Shown: positions 32,432-44,378, counted from the stretch's first letter. The stretch: DNA of 64,000 nt from Asterella californica (GCA_036924285.1 JAYKYS010000009.1:22858001-22922000), one strand, 5' to 3'. Notes: generated from the sequence alone by a model not told the origin. Made by a program: numbers and translations.

Positions 32432-34306
32432 ATGGGGAAGTTACCAGTGTTTCATGGGAAGAACAATGAAGATGTAGAACCATTTGTACGAGACTTCAAA
32501 AGGGGTTGCATCGGAAACAACGTGAGAAGGAAGGAAGAATGGGTGTTGTTATTGCCAGAGTTTTTAGAAGATTTTGCTCTTACGTGGTATGACGATCGAG
32601 TGAAGAGCAAGACACTTGGTGCAGTTGAGGACACATGGGAGACGTTGAGTAATACACTCATCGAAGAATTTCTTCCAGAAGAGAGTTATGAGAAGCTCAT
32701 GGTGGAGCTTACTCATTTGAAGCAACGGGACGACGAGAAAGTTTGGCAATATGCCGAAAGGGTGGATAAGTTGGAGCAACGGTTTCGGACGGTCCTACGG
32801 AAGAGTAGAGACAATGTGGAGCTAACGATGGCGGGGATTGGAGCAATGTTGACCAAGAACTTGGTGGGAGGGTTGAAGCCTTCAGTTCGAACCCAAGTGA
32901 GGTACGAGAAGCCAGCAACCAAAGCGGAGGCCATCAAGATAGCGACAAATATGGAAGAGAGTTTGGATGAAGGAGATATCATCCAACCTCATCATGCTGC
33001 TCTGGTGTCAACTCCGACTCCTAGTGTAGTCACAACGATCGCACCTGCACCATCACAATTGGTGATTGCTTCAACGTCAGCTCCTACTCCAACGGTGGGA
33101 CCAAGACCGTTTGTCCCAACAACGATGTCTACTGCCACCTCTGATTTTCATGCCGAGCTGAAGAGCATCACCGATACTCTTGCGGATCTCAAGATAAACG
33201 TGGTGCAGTTACGAGAATGGAGGAACAAAGGTGGAGGAGGAGGTCAAAGAGGTTACGACAACAATCTCAACCGAGGAAATCAAGCTAACTTTGGAGGCAA
33301 CCAAGGTAACTTTGGAGGAATCACTTGTTGGACGTGTGGAGGTTCTCATTTCCAGCGAAATTGTCCTAACAACAGAGCAAGAGGTGCCGAAGCTGTCAGA
33401 ATGAATGTGGGTGGAGGAAATCCATCACAAGGACGAGACAAGGGGGTGGCTACTATCGATGTCATGCGAGATCCCATCTACGAGAAAGGAGAGAGTTCAA
33501 ACTCTTCTCATGCACCGGTGGAGCTTTTAGCTCAAGAAAGGAAAAGAACTAGATTTTTTGATGAACCGGTTTTCATGGAGGAATCAACTAGTAGAAGTAC
33601 TCGTTCGAGTAATGTTTCGAGTACACCAAGGGAGCCAAGAAGGAAGCTTGGGATGACGGATTTCACCATTTCATCTTCCCAAGCGGGATATGATGTGGTT
33701 GAAGATGTGGGTGCTCAGAAAGCCAACATCACTGTTGGACAACTGATCGCACTTAATCCAAGCTTACGAAGGGAACTCAGAGGAGGACTGAGTTCTAAGA
33801 GAAGCAAGAAGAAGAAACCCAAGAGCAAGACATCAAAGTTTGTGGGAGTTGGTGTGGTGGATGTGCATGCTTCAGAGGTATGCACTAGGGCTTCAAAGAT
33901 TGAAGTCCGGTTGAATGGTCACTACGTCTCTGACGTATTGGTGGATGGAGGATCGGCTGTCAACGCCATATCGGAGAGGTTGATGAAGAAGTTGGGGATG
34001 GAACCAACTCGCCCGGCTAGCATTGTCGTGGGGATGGCTAACAAGCAACGGGTAAGAGCTCTTGGTGTGTTAGAGAAGGTGGTCGTGTCTGTGATGGGAG
34101 TTCAAACGTTGATGTCCTTTCAAGTGTTAAAGGACTCTAGTTATGATTTGCTCCTAGGTAGGTCTTGGTTGAGAGCTGTGCGCACCACTGATAGGTGGCA
34201 CAAAGGATACTTACGGATTGGGCCTAGAGATCATAGAGTGATAGTTCCTCTCTCGGGTGTTGGAGTTGTGACTTCTGACTCTGATAGACCCACTAGTGAC
34301 TACTGA
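32432..34306 (+). CDS. gag-pro: Element D gag and protease (624 aa)
   Basis: An intact frame from an ATG after an untranslated stretch. The retrotransposon Gag domain is clear (LPEFLEDFALTWYDD, then LIEEFLPEESYEKL). A Pro/Thr-rich linker follows, then a knuckle with a short third gap (CWTCGGSHFQRNC) near residue 305. The retropepsin region shows VLVDGGSAVNAIS near residue 508, with Gly at the usual Ser/Thr position, and LLLGRSWL downstream. It ends at TGA 34304-34306. The following sequence stays open in the same frame into pol, so the stop may be mutational or may act as a readthrough point. Confidence 0.88.
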   Translation: MGKLPVFHGKNNEDVEPFVRDFKRGCIGNNVRRKEEWVLLLPEFLEDFALTWYDDRVKSKTLGAVEDTWETLSNTLIEEFLPEESYEKLMVELTHLKQRDDEKVWQYAERVDKLEQRFRTVLRKSRDNVELTMAGIGAMLTKNLVGGLKPSVRTQVRYEKPATKAEAIKIATNMEESLDEGDIIQPHHAALVSTPTPSVVTTIAPAPSQLVIASTSAPTPTVGPRPFVPTTMSTATSDFHAELKSITDTLADLKINVVQLREWRNKGGGGGQRGYDNNLNRGNQANFGGNQGNFGGITCWTCGGSHFQRNCPNNRARGAEAVRMNVGGGNPSQGRDKGVATIDVMRDPIYEKGESSNSSHAPVELLAQERKRTRFFDEPVFMEESTSRSTRSSNVSSTPREPRRKLGMTDFTISSSQAGYDVVEDVGAQKANITVGQLIALNPSLRRELRGGLSSKRSKKKKPKSKTSKFVGVGVVDVHASEVCTRASKIEVRLNGHYVSDVLVDGGSAVNAISERLMKKLGMEPTRPASIVVGMANKQRVRALGVLEKVVVSVMGVQTLMSFQVLKDSSYDLLLGRSWLRAVRTTDRWHKGYLRIGPRDHRVIVPLSGVGVVTSDSDRPTSDY

Positions 34307-37300
34307 GAATCTGATACGGAGGATGATCAAAGTGTCTCAGAAGTAGATACCGGAGATTCTTATGATCAAGAATCCTCGTCTGAGGACGAAGGATTTGATC
34401 GAGATGAATCATTACATCAGCTTAGTGCTATTGACTTGTTGCCTCGACCAACAGTGGAGAAAGATCCTGACAAAGAAGAGTTGAGTGAGGCAGAGATTGT
34501 GAGAAGACTCTCTACCCGGAAGTTTGGTATCAATGTCACTCAAGAGGAGAAAAGTAGATTCCTAGATATATTTCGAAAATATATCCATGTGTTTGCTTTC
34601 AGCTACAAGGATTTGAAGGAGGTGACTCTCGAGACTCATCGAATCGAATTGGAGGAGCACGCAAGACCAGTTCGACAGAAGCAGAGAAGGGTCAATCCCA
34701 CAACGGCAATGATGGTCAAGGAGGAGATAGACAAGTTGAAGGAGGCGAGTTTCATCTATGAGGTGGAGAACTCAAAATGGGTTTCACCCATTGTGATTGT
34801 CAAGAAGAAGAATGATAAGCTGCGAGTGTGCATAGACTATAAGAAGCTGAATGCAGTTACCAAGAAGGATTATTATCCTCTACCATTTATAGATGAGATT
34901 TTGGAGGAAGTTGCTGGTCATGAGTGGTACAGCTTTGGTGATGGTTATAGTGGGTATAACCAGATCAAGATAGCACAGGAGTACCAACAGTTGACTACTT
35001 TCACTACTCCTTGGGGAACATTTGCATTTTCGGGTGATGCCATTCGGATTGTGTAATGCTCCGGCCACGTTTCAAAGGTTCATGAACAAGGTGTCGAACC
35101 ATTCATAGGGAAGTTTGTCCGGGATTTCATTGACGATTTCTGTGTGTACGGAAGAAAGGAGGACCACTTTGATCATGTGATCAAAGTTTTGCAGCGGTTG
35201 GAGCAAGCCAACGCTTCTCTAAATCCAGAGAAGTGCATCTTTGGCTGCGAAGAAGGTCTACTGTTGGGACACATCATTTCCAAGAATGGAATTACGGTAG
35301 ATCCTGAGAAGGTGAAGAAGATTGTGGATCTTCCATTTCCGATCAACTTGACAAAGTTGAGACAGTTTCTTGGCATGGTGGGATATTATCGTAGATTTGT
35401 CTTTTCCTTCTCAAACAAAGCAATAGCTTTGACTATGTACATGAAGAAGGGAGTTGATTTTGACTTGAAAGTGCATGATCAGAAGGCAAAGGAAGCATTT
35501 GAGGAGCTGAAAAAGGCATTGGTGACAGCTCCTATACTTGCTAAACCTGAGTGGAGTAAAGCATTTATTATGTATACGGATGCCTCCAATGTAGCAATCG
35601 GATGTACATTAAGTCAATTAGATGGAGATGGGCATGATCATCTTATAGCTTATGCTAGTAGGCAGATGGTTCCAGCGGAGAAGAACTACTCCATGACTGA
35701 ACGAGAAGGATTAGCGGTGATCTTTGGATTGAAGAAATTTCGGCATTACTTGCTAGGAGGGAAATTTTCCATAGTCACAGATCACAAGGCTTTAAAGTAT
35801 ATCTTTAATAAGCCTAATGCCGAAGGTCGTATTGCTCGTTGGAAGATCCTTCTAACAGAATATGATTATGTGATCGAAGATAGACCAGGGAAAAAGCATG
35901 CGAATGCTGATCTTTTGTCGAGGGCTTATGATGATGAGGGAGAAGAACCATTTGATGATTCGTTTCCAGACGAGCATCTGATGACCATCACAAGCATTGA
36001 GGAGATATCGGACGAGTACAAGAAAATCTGGAGTTTCCTTGCAGATGGCTCTTTTCCAGAAGGTATGCATACCCGAGAACGTAACGCGTTGATCAAGAGA
36101 TGCAAACCTTACACCATGGTGGAGGGAATTCTATTTCATCAAGGAGCAGATGGGTTACTAAGGAGAGCAGTTGGTCAGAAGGAGGCGTTCAAGCTGATGC
36201 ACGAGTTTCACGATGGTACGGTTTGCGGAGGTCACTTTGCTGGTAAGATAACAGCTTTCAAGATTTTGGATGTGGGTTATCACTGGAGAGGGATTTTCAA
36301 GGACTGTTTAGACTATTGCAAAACTTGCGACGTATGTCAAGCATTTGCTCTGAAGTCTACTAGAACACCTCCGTTAAGATCAATTCCAATATTAGGACCA
36401 TTTGAGAAGTGGGGTATTGACTTTGTAGGTCCTCTTAATAAGACACCTCGAGGCAATAGATACATTGTAGTCGTCACTGACTATTGTACCAAGTGGGTAG
36501 AGGCTAGACCTTTGAGAGAGACCAATGAAACAGAAGTCGGTAGATTCCTATGGGAGAGGATCATCACAAGATTTGGATGTCCGTTAGAGTTGGTCTCGGA
36601 TAGAGGAGGAGAGTTTGTAGGGAGCATGACTACTGTTATGCTACAACACTTTTCTATCAAGCCACGAGTAACGACCTCATACAAACCAAATGCTAATGGT
36701 CTTGCGGAGAAGACCAATCTTACACTTTGTATGATGCTCGCCAAAGATGCTGGTGTTGAGACTGCGAAACACACTAAGGATAAGAGGCTACATGCCATCT
36801 TATGGGAGTACCGAACGACAACAAAGACTTCTACTGGGTACTCTCCATTTCGACTGGTTTATGGAGTGAAGTCCAAGTTGTCGATCCAATTCGAATTGGA
36901 TACTTTCCAAACTATTCAACGAAAGTTGAAGAGGTCGAGAGGAGAAGACGTGGTCAGATCAAGAAGGGAGCAACTCATGGAGTTGGAAGAGACCCGAGCG
37001 GTAGCAATGATCCGGATGGAACGAGCTCAGGCGTATCAAAAGAAGAGTTACGACAAACGGTTGGGCAAGAGGGAGGTAAAACCTTTTCAAGTTGGAGATT
37101 GGGTTATGTTGTATGATGCTATCAGATTCAAGAGGGCTAGGAAGAAGTTTCTTCCGAGATATTTTGGTCCTTTTGTTGTAGATAAGGTGTGGAGCAACTT
37201 CACATATGACCTTCAAGAGTTGAGAGGAAGGAGATTCGATCGAGTCAACCATGACAAGTTGAAGTTGTTTCATCGACGAAAGTTCTCTCTTCACTCCGAG

Positions 37301-37318
37301 GACGGAGCGAAAATTTAG
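34307..37318 (+). pseudogene. pol: Element D pol: RT, RNase H, integrase (two frameshifts in RT)
   Basis: Open in the gag-pro frame immediately after the TGA at 34304. RT motifs are KWVSPIVIVKKK, LRVCIDYKKLN, DGYSGYNQIKIA and, after indels near 35030 and 35090, the active site FIDDFCVYG. From 35144 a 724-codon frame is intact. It contains YTDASNVAIGC and the RNase H region, the integrase zinc finger (HEFHDGTVCGGH, then CKTCDVCQAF), and catalytic Asp in WGIDFVGP, Asp in LVSDRGGEF and Glu in NGLAEKTNL. The C-terminus has GDWVMLYDAIRFKR and YFGPFVVDKVW, a GPY/F-like module. No chromodomain follows. Stop TAG at 37316-37318. Confidence 0.9.
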
Positions 37319-37331
37319 TCCGGGGGTAAAA
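37318..37331 (+). other. Element D polypurine tract region
   Basis: 'ccgggggtaaaa' directly precedes the right LTR at 37332. It is purine-rich but less regular than the tracts of A and B. Confidence 0.6.
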
Positions 37332-38232
37332 TGTAACGACCTATGTTACACATAGGAAGTTTGTCTATTAGTAAGGTGTTTAGTTATAACTAAGTGTTGA
37401 GAATGTTTATTGGCTGCCAAAGTACTTTAAGGAGGTATCAAGTTAGTCATGACTAGCTAAAAGTTAGTTATGGTTAAACTTAGCTGTACTTTTGGCAGAA
37501 TTCAGATATTTGCTAAAGAGTGAGCACTACTATCTTGTCATCTTGTCTAAAAGGTAGAAAGGAGGTGGAAAGTATCCCATATCTCTTTTTTGACTTGATA
37601 TTAGTGGTTGGATTAAAGTTGTGGACTTTGTGGGCATTAAAAACAAGAAGAGATTCCACATGTTTCCTTTTTAGTGGGTCTTAGTGTAGAGGGGGGTGGA
37701 AATTCGAGATTCCTTGAGAATATTCCAGAATCCTTCTAGAAGTTGTTGACTTTGAAGGAATAAGCCCATGTGAAAAGGTAAAAAGCCCATGTGATTAATG
37801 CTTTTATCTTAAGTAATATCTTAGTAAAACCCGGTAAAAGTAGTTACGGCTGAGTTACCGGAGGGTATCAAAGTAAAAACCTAGAATGTATAAATAGAGG
37901 AGTAGAGAAGAGCTCCTCATCCTTGTTTTCACATTGTCGTAATGACAACTTGAGTAATATAGAGAGTGTGGGATATTTTTAGCATGTGAGAACTTGAGAG
38001 ACGTCGTTAGAATGGAGGATTTTAGTTGATGTGTTTAAGGAGATTTTTAGTTGATAAGTTTGTGGGTGTATGAATGAGTGAACTCAGCATTTTCCCTTCA
38101 AGTTCATGGTGTGCTTTCATCAAAGCCATCAGAGTGAGAGACAAGCCCGACATGTTGCAGATTCGTGGATGACGATCGTGGAGGTTGAGAGATCGGGGGG
38201 TAGTTGATCGATAGGACCGCGGAGGGTTTACA
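37332..38232 (+). repeat. Element D 3' LTR
   Basis: 901 bp, matching 29502-30413 with about 8 substitutions, one inserted G near 37691 and a 12-bp deletion near 38133. The TATAAATA copy is at 37889-37896. It is followed by GATC, as before the left LTR. Confidence 0.92.
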
Positions 38233-39972
38233 GATCAGTTGCAAGGAGAGGTGACTAGTGCACCGATTACCTCTCGCAGATCTGAGCGGGCAAAACATCC
38301 AGTGAGTAGGTATATGCATGAAGGTTTTCTTGCTGCGCACCATGCATATATGGCCAATGTTCTTCAGGAATAGGAATCGAGTTCCCTTGAGGAGGTGATG
38401 CACAAGGCCCAATGGGTAAGTGCTATGGAAGCTGAACTTGCTGCGCTTCATCACCAACAGACTTGGGAGTTGGTAGACTTACCTCAGGGTAAGAAAGCGA
38501 CTGGTTGCAGGTGGGTCTTCAAGGTCAAGCGCAACTCGGATGGTACCGTGTGTCGATACAAGACCAGATTGGTAGCTAAGGGCTACGCACAGCAACATGG
38601 AGTGGATTTTGAGGAGACCTTTGCTCCTGTTGCGAAGATGGTGACTATTCGAACAGCTGTTGCAGTTGCAACTCAGAAAGGTTGGAAGATGCACCAGATG
38701 GACTTCAAGAACGCCTTCCTCAACGGCGATCTTGAGGAGGAGGTATACATGTAGCAACCTCCTGGTTATGAGGATCCTATGTTCCCTTCCCGTGTATGTA
38801 AGTTACGGAAGGCTCTCTATGGTCTGAAACAAGCACCAAGAGCATGGTATGCAAAGATCAGTTCTTACTTGCAATCTCTTGGTTTCCATCTTTGTAGTTC
38901 AGACTCTACCTTGTATTCATTGAGAATACGAGACCAGATTGTTGTGATCACCATCTATGTTGATGACTTGATCATTACCGTTAACTTTGAGGAGCTTATT
39001 TCCCAGATCAAGGATCGCTTGAAATCCGAGTTCGAGATGATGGACTGAGGAGAACTCAAGTACTTCCTTGCTGTGTAGTTCATTAGAGATGGGAAGGATG
39101 TTTGGCTTGTACAGCGACAGTATGCTCTCAGTATGCTTGAGAGATTTGGTATGCTTGATTGCAAACCTATTGCTACACCATTAGAGCAAGGGGTAAAGCT
39201 AGGAGCAGAGGATGGTGAGCTGCTGGATGATCCACGCATGTACAGACAGATGGTTGAGAGTCTTATCTACTTGATCATCATCAGACCAGACTTGAGTTAT
39301 GCTGTCGGTCTGATTAGTCAATTCATGCAGTCACCACGGAGACTACATTTTGAGACTGTCAAGCGGAACCTCCGCTGCGTGAAGTTCTCGATGCAGTACG
39401 GACTTCACTATCGATACGGTGGACCATTGTTGTTACATGGCTACACAGATGCTGATTGGACAGGAAGTGCCGATAGGAGATCCACGTCAAGTTACGCTTT
39501 TGGACTTGGAAGTGCTGCTATAAGCTGGGCTTCTAAGAAGCAACCCATAGTTGCTTTGTCGTCCACGGAAGCAGAGTACCGAGGAGCAACGAACGCAACA
39601 TGCGAATCGATTTGGCTTCGATGTCTGCTATCTGATATTGGTGTGGAATGTACAGATCCTGTTGTTGTATATACAGACAACATTAGCAGCATGAAGTTAG
39701 CTAGTGATCCTGTTTTTCATGCTAGGACGAAGCACATTGAGGTGCACTATCACTTTATTAGAGAGAAGGTCCTTGCAGGAGAGATTGAGCTCAGTTATGT
39801 GAGCACAGGAGATCAGGTTGTCGATATCTTCACTAAGGCACTGCCTAGAGATAAGTTTGATGCTTTCAGACATTGTCTAGGAGTACAGGATGTAGAGATG
39901 AGCTTGAAGGGGAGTGTTGATATAGTCCCAAGCTCTAGTAGATCGACGGCTATCATTAGCCGGAGTGGTTAG
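38233..39972 (+). pseudogene. Element C reverse transcriptase and RNase H
   Basis: It resumes the copia polyprotein after D. Motifs are WVSAMEAELAAL, the RT core (TGCRWVFKVKRN, ETFAPVAKM, MDFKNAFLNGD), the catalytic YVDD in ITIYVDDLII, LYGLKQAPRAWY, and RNase H (GYTDADWTGSADRRST, VALSSTEAEYRG, VYTDNISS, TKHIEVHYHFIREKV). In-frame stops are TAG near 38371, TAG at 38752, TGA at 39046 and TAG near 39076. The last frame runs into the 3' LTR at 39915. Confidence 0.9.
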
Positions 39973-40143
39973 GGTTGTTAGAGTTAGTTAGAGGGCTAAC
40001 CCACCATTAGAGTTTTCCTTGTACTCACCTCCACTATATATACAGAGAGAGGCAAAGCCTCTCTCATCTCATTCCTATTTTACTTCCTTGTCTACTCGCT
40101 CTCTTTCTTCTTGGAGTGTCCTCGAAGTATCGATCTTTCTACA
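39915..40143 (+). repeat. Element C 3' LTR
   Basis: 229 bp, 7 differences from 26091-26319. It is preceded by a purine tract, 'ttgaaggggag', and followed by the target duplicate GTTAT (40144-40148). A TATA-type box lies at 40035-40042. Confidence 0.92.
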
Positions 40144-42196
40144 GTTATAAGCACCCGCAATAGACCGTGCTGAGCAAAAATGGTGTTCAAATATAGCTGG
40201 ACAAGTTGCAGTGTTGAGACGTCTTTCGTGGTTGGTCGAAGGTGGATCATCTTGCTGAGCTTATCGACGAAGACAACTATGAGTCAAAACCTGAGCTTGT
40301 CATGGGAAGTTCACACACTAAGTCCATACTAACATGTTCTCAATGTTTGGAAGGGATCGAGAGGGGTTGAAGGAGACCGGTGGGTGCTTGATTTGTAGCC
40401 TTATTTTGTTGACACATTGCACAACTCCGAGTGTATACTACAACATCCTCTGCCATCTTGGACCAATAGAACACTCGTCGGACTGCTTCCAATGTCTTTT
40501 CTACCTCCATGTGTCTTGCAATGGCTGAATCGTGACATTCAGTTACTATGATGATACATAGTTCCGAATCATCTGGGATCCATAACTTCCCTTCATTGAA
40601 TACCAAACCATGGTTGCGGGTGATGGTTCTTGAAGGTTTTGCTGCGACAATCTGTGCAAATGATCTTGTGCCCTCGATCAATTTTATCCAAAAGTCAGAA
40701 TTCACCTTGACTTTAGAGACTATGTTATGCACCATAGGCATGCGGGTTAATGCATCAACAATTTGCTTCTTGCCCTCAACGTACGTGATGGTAATTTTGA
40801 ATCGCTGCCTCCATTGCCCATCGGATTTGTCTCTTTAAGAGATCTTTCTGCGTCTTCAAATAGACTAAAGATTTGTGGTATGTCTCGACCACAAAAGTCT
40901 TCTCTCGTAGATAGTGCTTCAATGCTTCGTGGCGAGGACTATCGCCAATTCTTCTCTTTATGTGGTGTGATACTTCTGTTCTGCTAGTAACAACTTCCGA
41001 GAGAAGTATGCAATTGGATGCCAACCATCCTTCCATTCTTGTTGCAACACCGTCCCTACTGCCGTGCCTAATGTGTCCGTTGCTAACTTGATAGGTTTCT
41101 TCAAGTCATACCACTTGAGGATCGGAGCATGTAGTAGTGCGGTCTTCATTGCTTGAAAACCTACTTCTTGCGCTATTCTTCACGTCCTTTTCTTTCCTTT
41201 GCCTAACAGGGCAGTTAGTGGTTGTGCGAGCTTGGCAAAATGCTTAACAAATCTATGATAAAATCCTGTCAATCCCAAGAAGCTCTTAAGTTGAGTCTAA
41301 TTTTCTGGAGCCTTTCATTGTTGGATGATAGCTATTTTGTCTACCATTACTTGTATGCCTTCTGCACTCACTCTGTGTCCTAAGTAGTCCACCTCCGTCC
41401 TGCCAAATTAACATTTTGAAATTTTGACGTACAATTTATTTTGGCGGAGTACTTGGAGAACCTCTCTCAAATGGTGCACATGTTCCTTCATAGTTTTGCT
41501 ATAGACTAAGATGTCGTCAAGAAATACAACGACTGATCTGTCTAAGTACGGGCGGAATATGTCATTCATCAAGTCATGAAGGTGGCTGGTGCATTTGTGA
41601 GACCAAATGACATTATTAAGTATTCGAAGTGACCATACCTTGTTCGAAAGGTAGTCTTCTCCACATCTTCATCAGCGATTCGAATCTGGTTATACCCGCT
41701 CCGTAAATCTAACTTCGTGAAGTACTTTGCTCCTTCGAGTTGGTCGAACAAGTCATCCATCCGAGGTAGTGGATATTTATTTTTCACTGTTTGTTGATTG
41801 AGTGCTCGGTAATCGATGCACATCCGTAGGCTGTTATCTTTTTTCTTCACAAAAAGGACTGGAGCTCCATATGGTGACACGCTGGACTGGATGAACCTTT
41901 TTTGCAACATCTCCTTGATTTGTGCCTTGCACTCCTCCAATTCATGTGATGCTAGTCTGTATGGGGTCTTACAAGGAGGGGTGCTCCTTGGAATCACCTC
42001 GATTTTGTGGCCAATCTTTCGTTTTGGTGATAACCCTGAAGGGAAGATCATCGGGAAAGACATCCCCATATTCTGCTATCACCTCTGTCAAGCTTTTTGG
42101 AATCTGCCTGTCGAGCCGCGCACTCAAGACCTCTCTTATTAAACCCAGAAAACAGACATCGCTATTACGTATCGCACTCGTACCTATTACATACAA
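40144..42196 (-). pseudogene. Element B pol: RT, RNase H and integrase N-terminal part
   Basis: On the minus strand RT begins with FPDDLP, then [46 protein letters not shown] and [12 protein letters not shown]. The catalytic [12 protein letters not shown] follows near 41512-41523 after a break. RNase H remnants lie at about 40776-41149 (KLATDTLGTAVGTVLQQE, PIAYFSRKL). The integrase zinc finger (CHDSAIARH, CAMC) lies at 40340-40741, and the first core Asp is just before the C insertion at 40143. Several stops and shifts are present. Motif wording is typical of plant chromoviruses. Confidence 0.87.
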
Positions 42197-42205
42197 AGGT
42201 AAGTT

Positions 42206-43779
42206 CTATCTTCGAGATCTCACTCTATCTTCGAAGATTTTCCACTGTTTGGTTTTCACCACTTTTTTTTGCCAATCCACTTCGAGATTATACTGCTCCA
42301 TCCACGACATACCCAATATGACATCATAACGGGCTAATTTGATCACTCGTTCACGATATTCGTCTAAAGTAAGTTCTATCTTTCGAGGTAGGGATTCAAT
42401 CTTCTTAGTTTGTCCATTGGGCAGTTCCACCTCTTCACTCTCATCACTTTCTAACTCCATTCTCAACTTCATAGCAGTCGCTCGAGACAAAAAGTTCTCT
42501 GTTGCACCAGGATCGATTAGTACTCTCACCTGGGTCCCTTCCAAGACTCCATCCGTGACAATCAACTGCGCATTATTTTTTATCAATCTCCTTCTCCTTC
42601 CCTTGTCTTTCTTCTCTCTCCTTGCACCAGTAAGGCCGCGAGGTGCATTTACTGGTGTTCTTCGTTTCTCAGTCTTGTCTCGACTTCTTCATTTCTTTCT
42701 GTCTCTTTCAGATGATTCAGAGGTCGACGATATGGAGGTCTTGGATCTCTAAGAAAACGACTTCAGCAATTTGCATATATGTGGTCGAATCGCCCACAGT
42801 TGTAACATCGAAGTTGCTCGAGTTGAGGTGTAGCATTCTTGACACCTTCTCCTCTAGGAGCTCCTTGACGTCTTTCTTCTGACCGCTCTCGACGATCTCC
42901 ACTTTGAAACTGTCGTGGTTGATAGCGGATGTTGCTTAGCTCCATAGGTGTCGGACCGTTTGCATACGGAATTTCGGATCGATTTTGATGATTTGGTGGA
43001 ATCATCACTTCTCCTCCTAATGCTCTCGCAATTCTCTAAGCGCAAGCGATGGTCTCAAAAACCGTGAGTGGATTTTGCACCATTACTTCTTGTCGGATTC
43101 TTTCCTTCAACCCCCTCTTGAAATTATCAAGAGCCTCCGCTGGACTCATATCAGTGATTGTAATTTGCAAGTCGATGAAGGCTTCTACATACTCTTGAAG
43201 GCTTCCCTTTTGTTTCAATCCCCAGATCCTCGTTCGAGCCATTTGCACAGAATCCACAGATTGGAAATTCTTCAACAGCCCTTCTTGCATTGCAGTCCAT
43301 GTGACTGTTCTCTCTTCCGTCAACACCGATCTCTCCCATGCATCATATCACGTGAGAGCTTTATCGTTCAAGTAGCCACACACAAACACTCTCGCTACGT
43401 GATCCGTGATTTGCATACTAAAAAGTCGCAAATATCGATTCATCCGAGAAATCCAATTCTCGACTACTCCCATGATTCGTTGACCTTTGTACAGTTCAAT
43501 GTTACATGTCTTTTTCATGCGTAGTAACAGGGCACCTTCATCATCGACTGGAGCTCTAACAATTTGTGCCATAGGTTCCCTTGGTGCACCTTGCTCTCCC
43601 ACCACCGGTATTCCTTGAGACGATCCTCCTCTTCCAACGTATGTCATACTCTGACCCTCGAGGTTCAGCATTTTGTTCTGTAGTGCTTCAACTGTCATCT
43701 TCATCTCCTGAAATTCGGTCAGCATGTCTTGCATCAGTTCTTGCATCACCAACTCTGGGTTTGGAGGTTGTGGCTCCAT
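42206..43779 (-). pseudogene. Element B gag and protease
   Basis: Gag starts at the ATG at 43779, with MEPQPPNPELVMQELMQDM and a coiled-coil-like stretch. The Gag domain continues at 43036-43326 in another frame (WTAMQEGLLKNF, LQEYVEAFIDLQ). A CCHC knuckle, CYNCGRFDHIYANC, lies near 42763-42810. The protease shows VLIDPGATENFLS with Pro at the usual Ser/Thr position, then YDVILGMSWMEQYN. The frame is broken at least three times. Confidence 0.83.
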
Positions 43780-43781
43780 GA

Positions 43782-43785
<4 letters not shown>

Positions 43786-43824
<39 letters not shown>
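43786..43824. repeat. (TC)n microsatellite in the element B leader
   Basis: About 39 bp of pure TC on the plus strand, which is (GA)n in the element's RNA sense, ending a few bases before the gag ATG. Confidence 0.9.
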
Positions 43825-43825
<1 letters not shown>

Positions 43826-44365
43826 ACGACACAAAAGTTTCAAGCTTCTCCTAATATAGAGTTATGACGGTCACTCGGAAACGTTCGTACACTACAGGTA
43901 CTATAAAAGGAACAGGAGAATCGATTATCTTGCGGTAGAAATCCTCACCAAAATTTCTAATCATAAACTCTCTATGTAACGATTTTGGTCTATAGACATA
44001 GCGGATCTCCACCTATGTGTTGAAGGGAACAGGAGCGGGTAGGTTTAGATCTATGCTCACTAAATCAAGATGTAGACGATCAAATCCCAATTGGTTGCAT
44101 ATGTCACTACTGGAAGAATCACCGGGACTGACGAATTCATTACTTGACCCATGAAATCCTCACCAAAATGATAGACAAGATACACTCGAAAATGCTCACG
44201 ATGCAGATACATAAGCTTGATATGGAAAGGATTCAAGAATGATAATTCTGGAGCTAGAAATCTACCCCCATCCATCACATAGCTCTCTTGATCCTTTCGG
44301 CGCACTCAGAGTTCTAATTGCTAGGTACCTTCTAAGAGGGGTAATCCGCTCTCTTAGAGTTCCTT
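43825..44365 (-). other. Element B untranslated leader
   Basis: Between primer site and gag. It holds an 81-codon open stretch (44060-44305) with no recognisable family, and a segment 'gaaatcctcaccaaaat' that occurs twice (near 43938 and 44155), suggesting an old internal duplication. I do not call a gene. Confidence 0.55.
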
Positions 44366-44377
44366 GCTCTGATACCA
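44366..44377 (-). other. Element B primer-binding site (initiator tRNA-Met)
   Basis: On the minus strand TGGTATCAGAGC, the standard plant initiator-Met complement, 1 nt from the LTR end. Confidence 0.9.
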
Positions 44378-44378
44378 T

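Larger units (their letters stand above)
29502..38232 (+). mobile_element. Element D: Ty3/gypsy retrotransposon, the youngest layer
   Basis: LTRs at 29502-30413 and 37332-38232 differ by about 8 substitutions (about 0.9%) plus a 12-bp deletion and one extra base in the right copy. A GATC repeat flanks the element (29498-29501 and 38233-38236). Protease, RT, RNase H and integrase are in gypsy order, with no chromodomain. The primer site differs from those of A, B and C. Two extra small frames precede gag. Coding damage is limited to an in-frame TGA after the protease and two indels in RT. Confidence 0.93.
26091..40143 (+). mobile_element. Element C: Ty1/copia retrotransposon, interrupted by element D
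   Basis: Two 229-bp LTRs (26091-26319 and 39915-40143) differ at 7 positions by eye (about 3%). A perfect 5-bp target duplication, GTTAT, lies at 26086-26090 and 40144-40148. The order gag, protease, integrase, RT, RNase H identifies Ty1/copia. D is inserted at 29502-38232; without it C is about 5.3 kb. At least six premature stops and two frameshifts make it inactive by itself. Confidence 0.95.
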
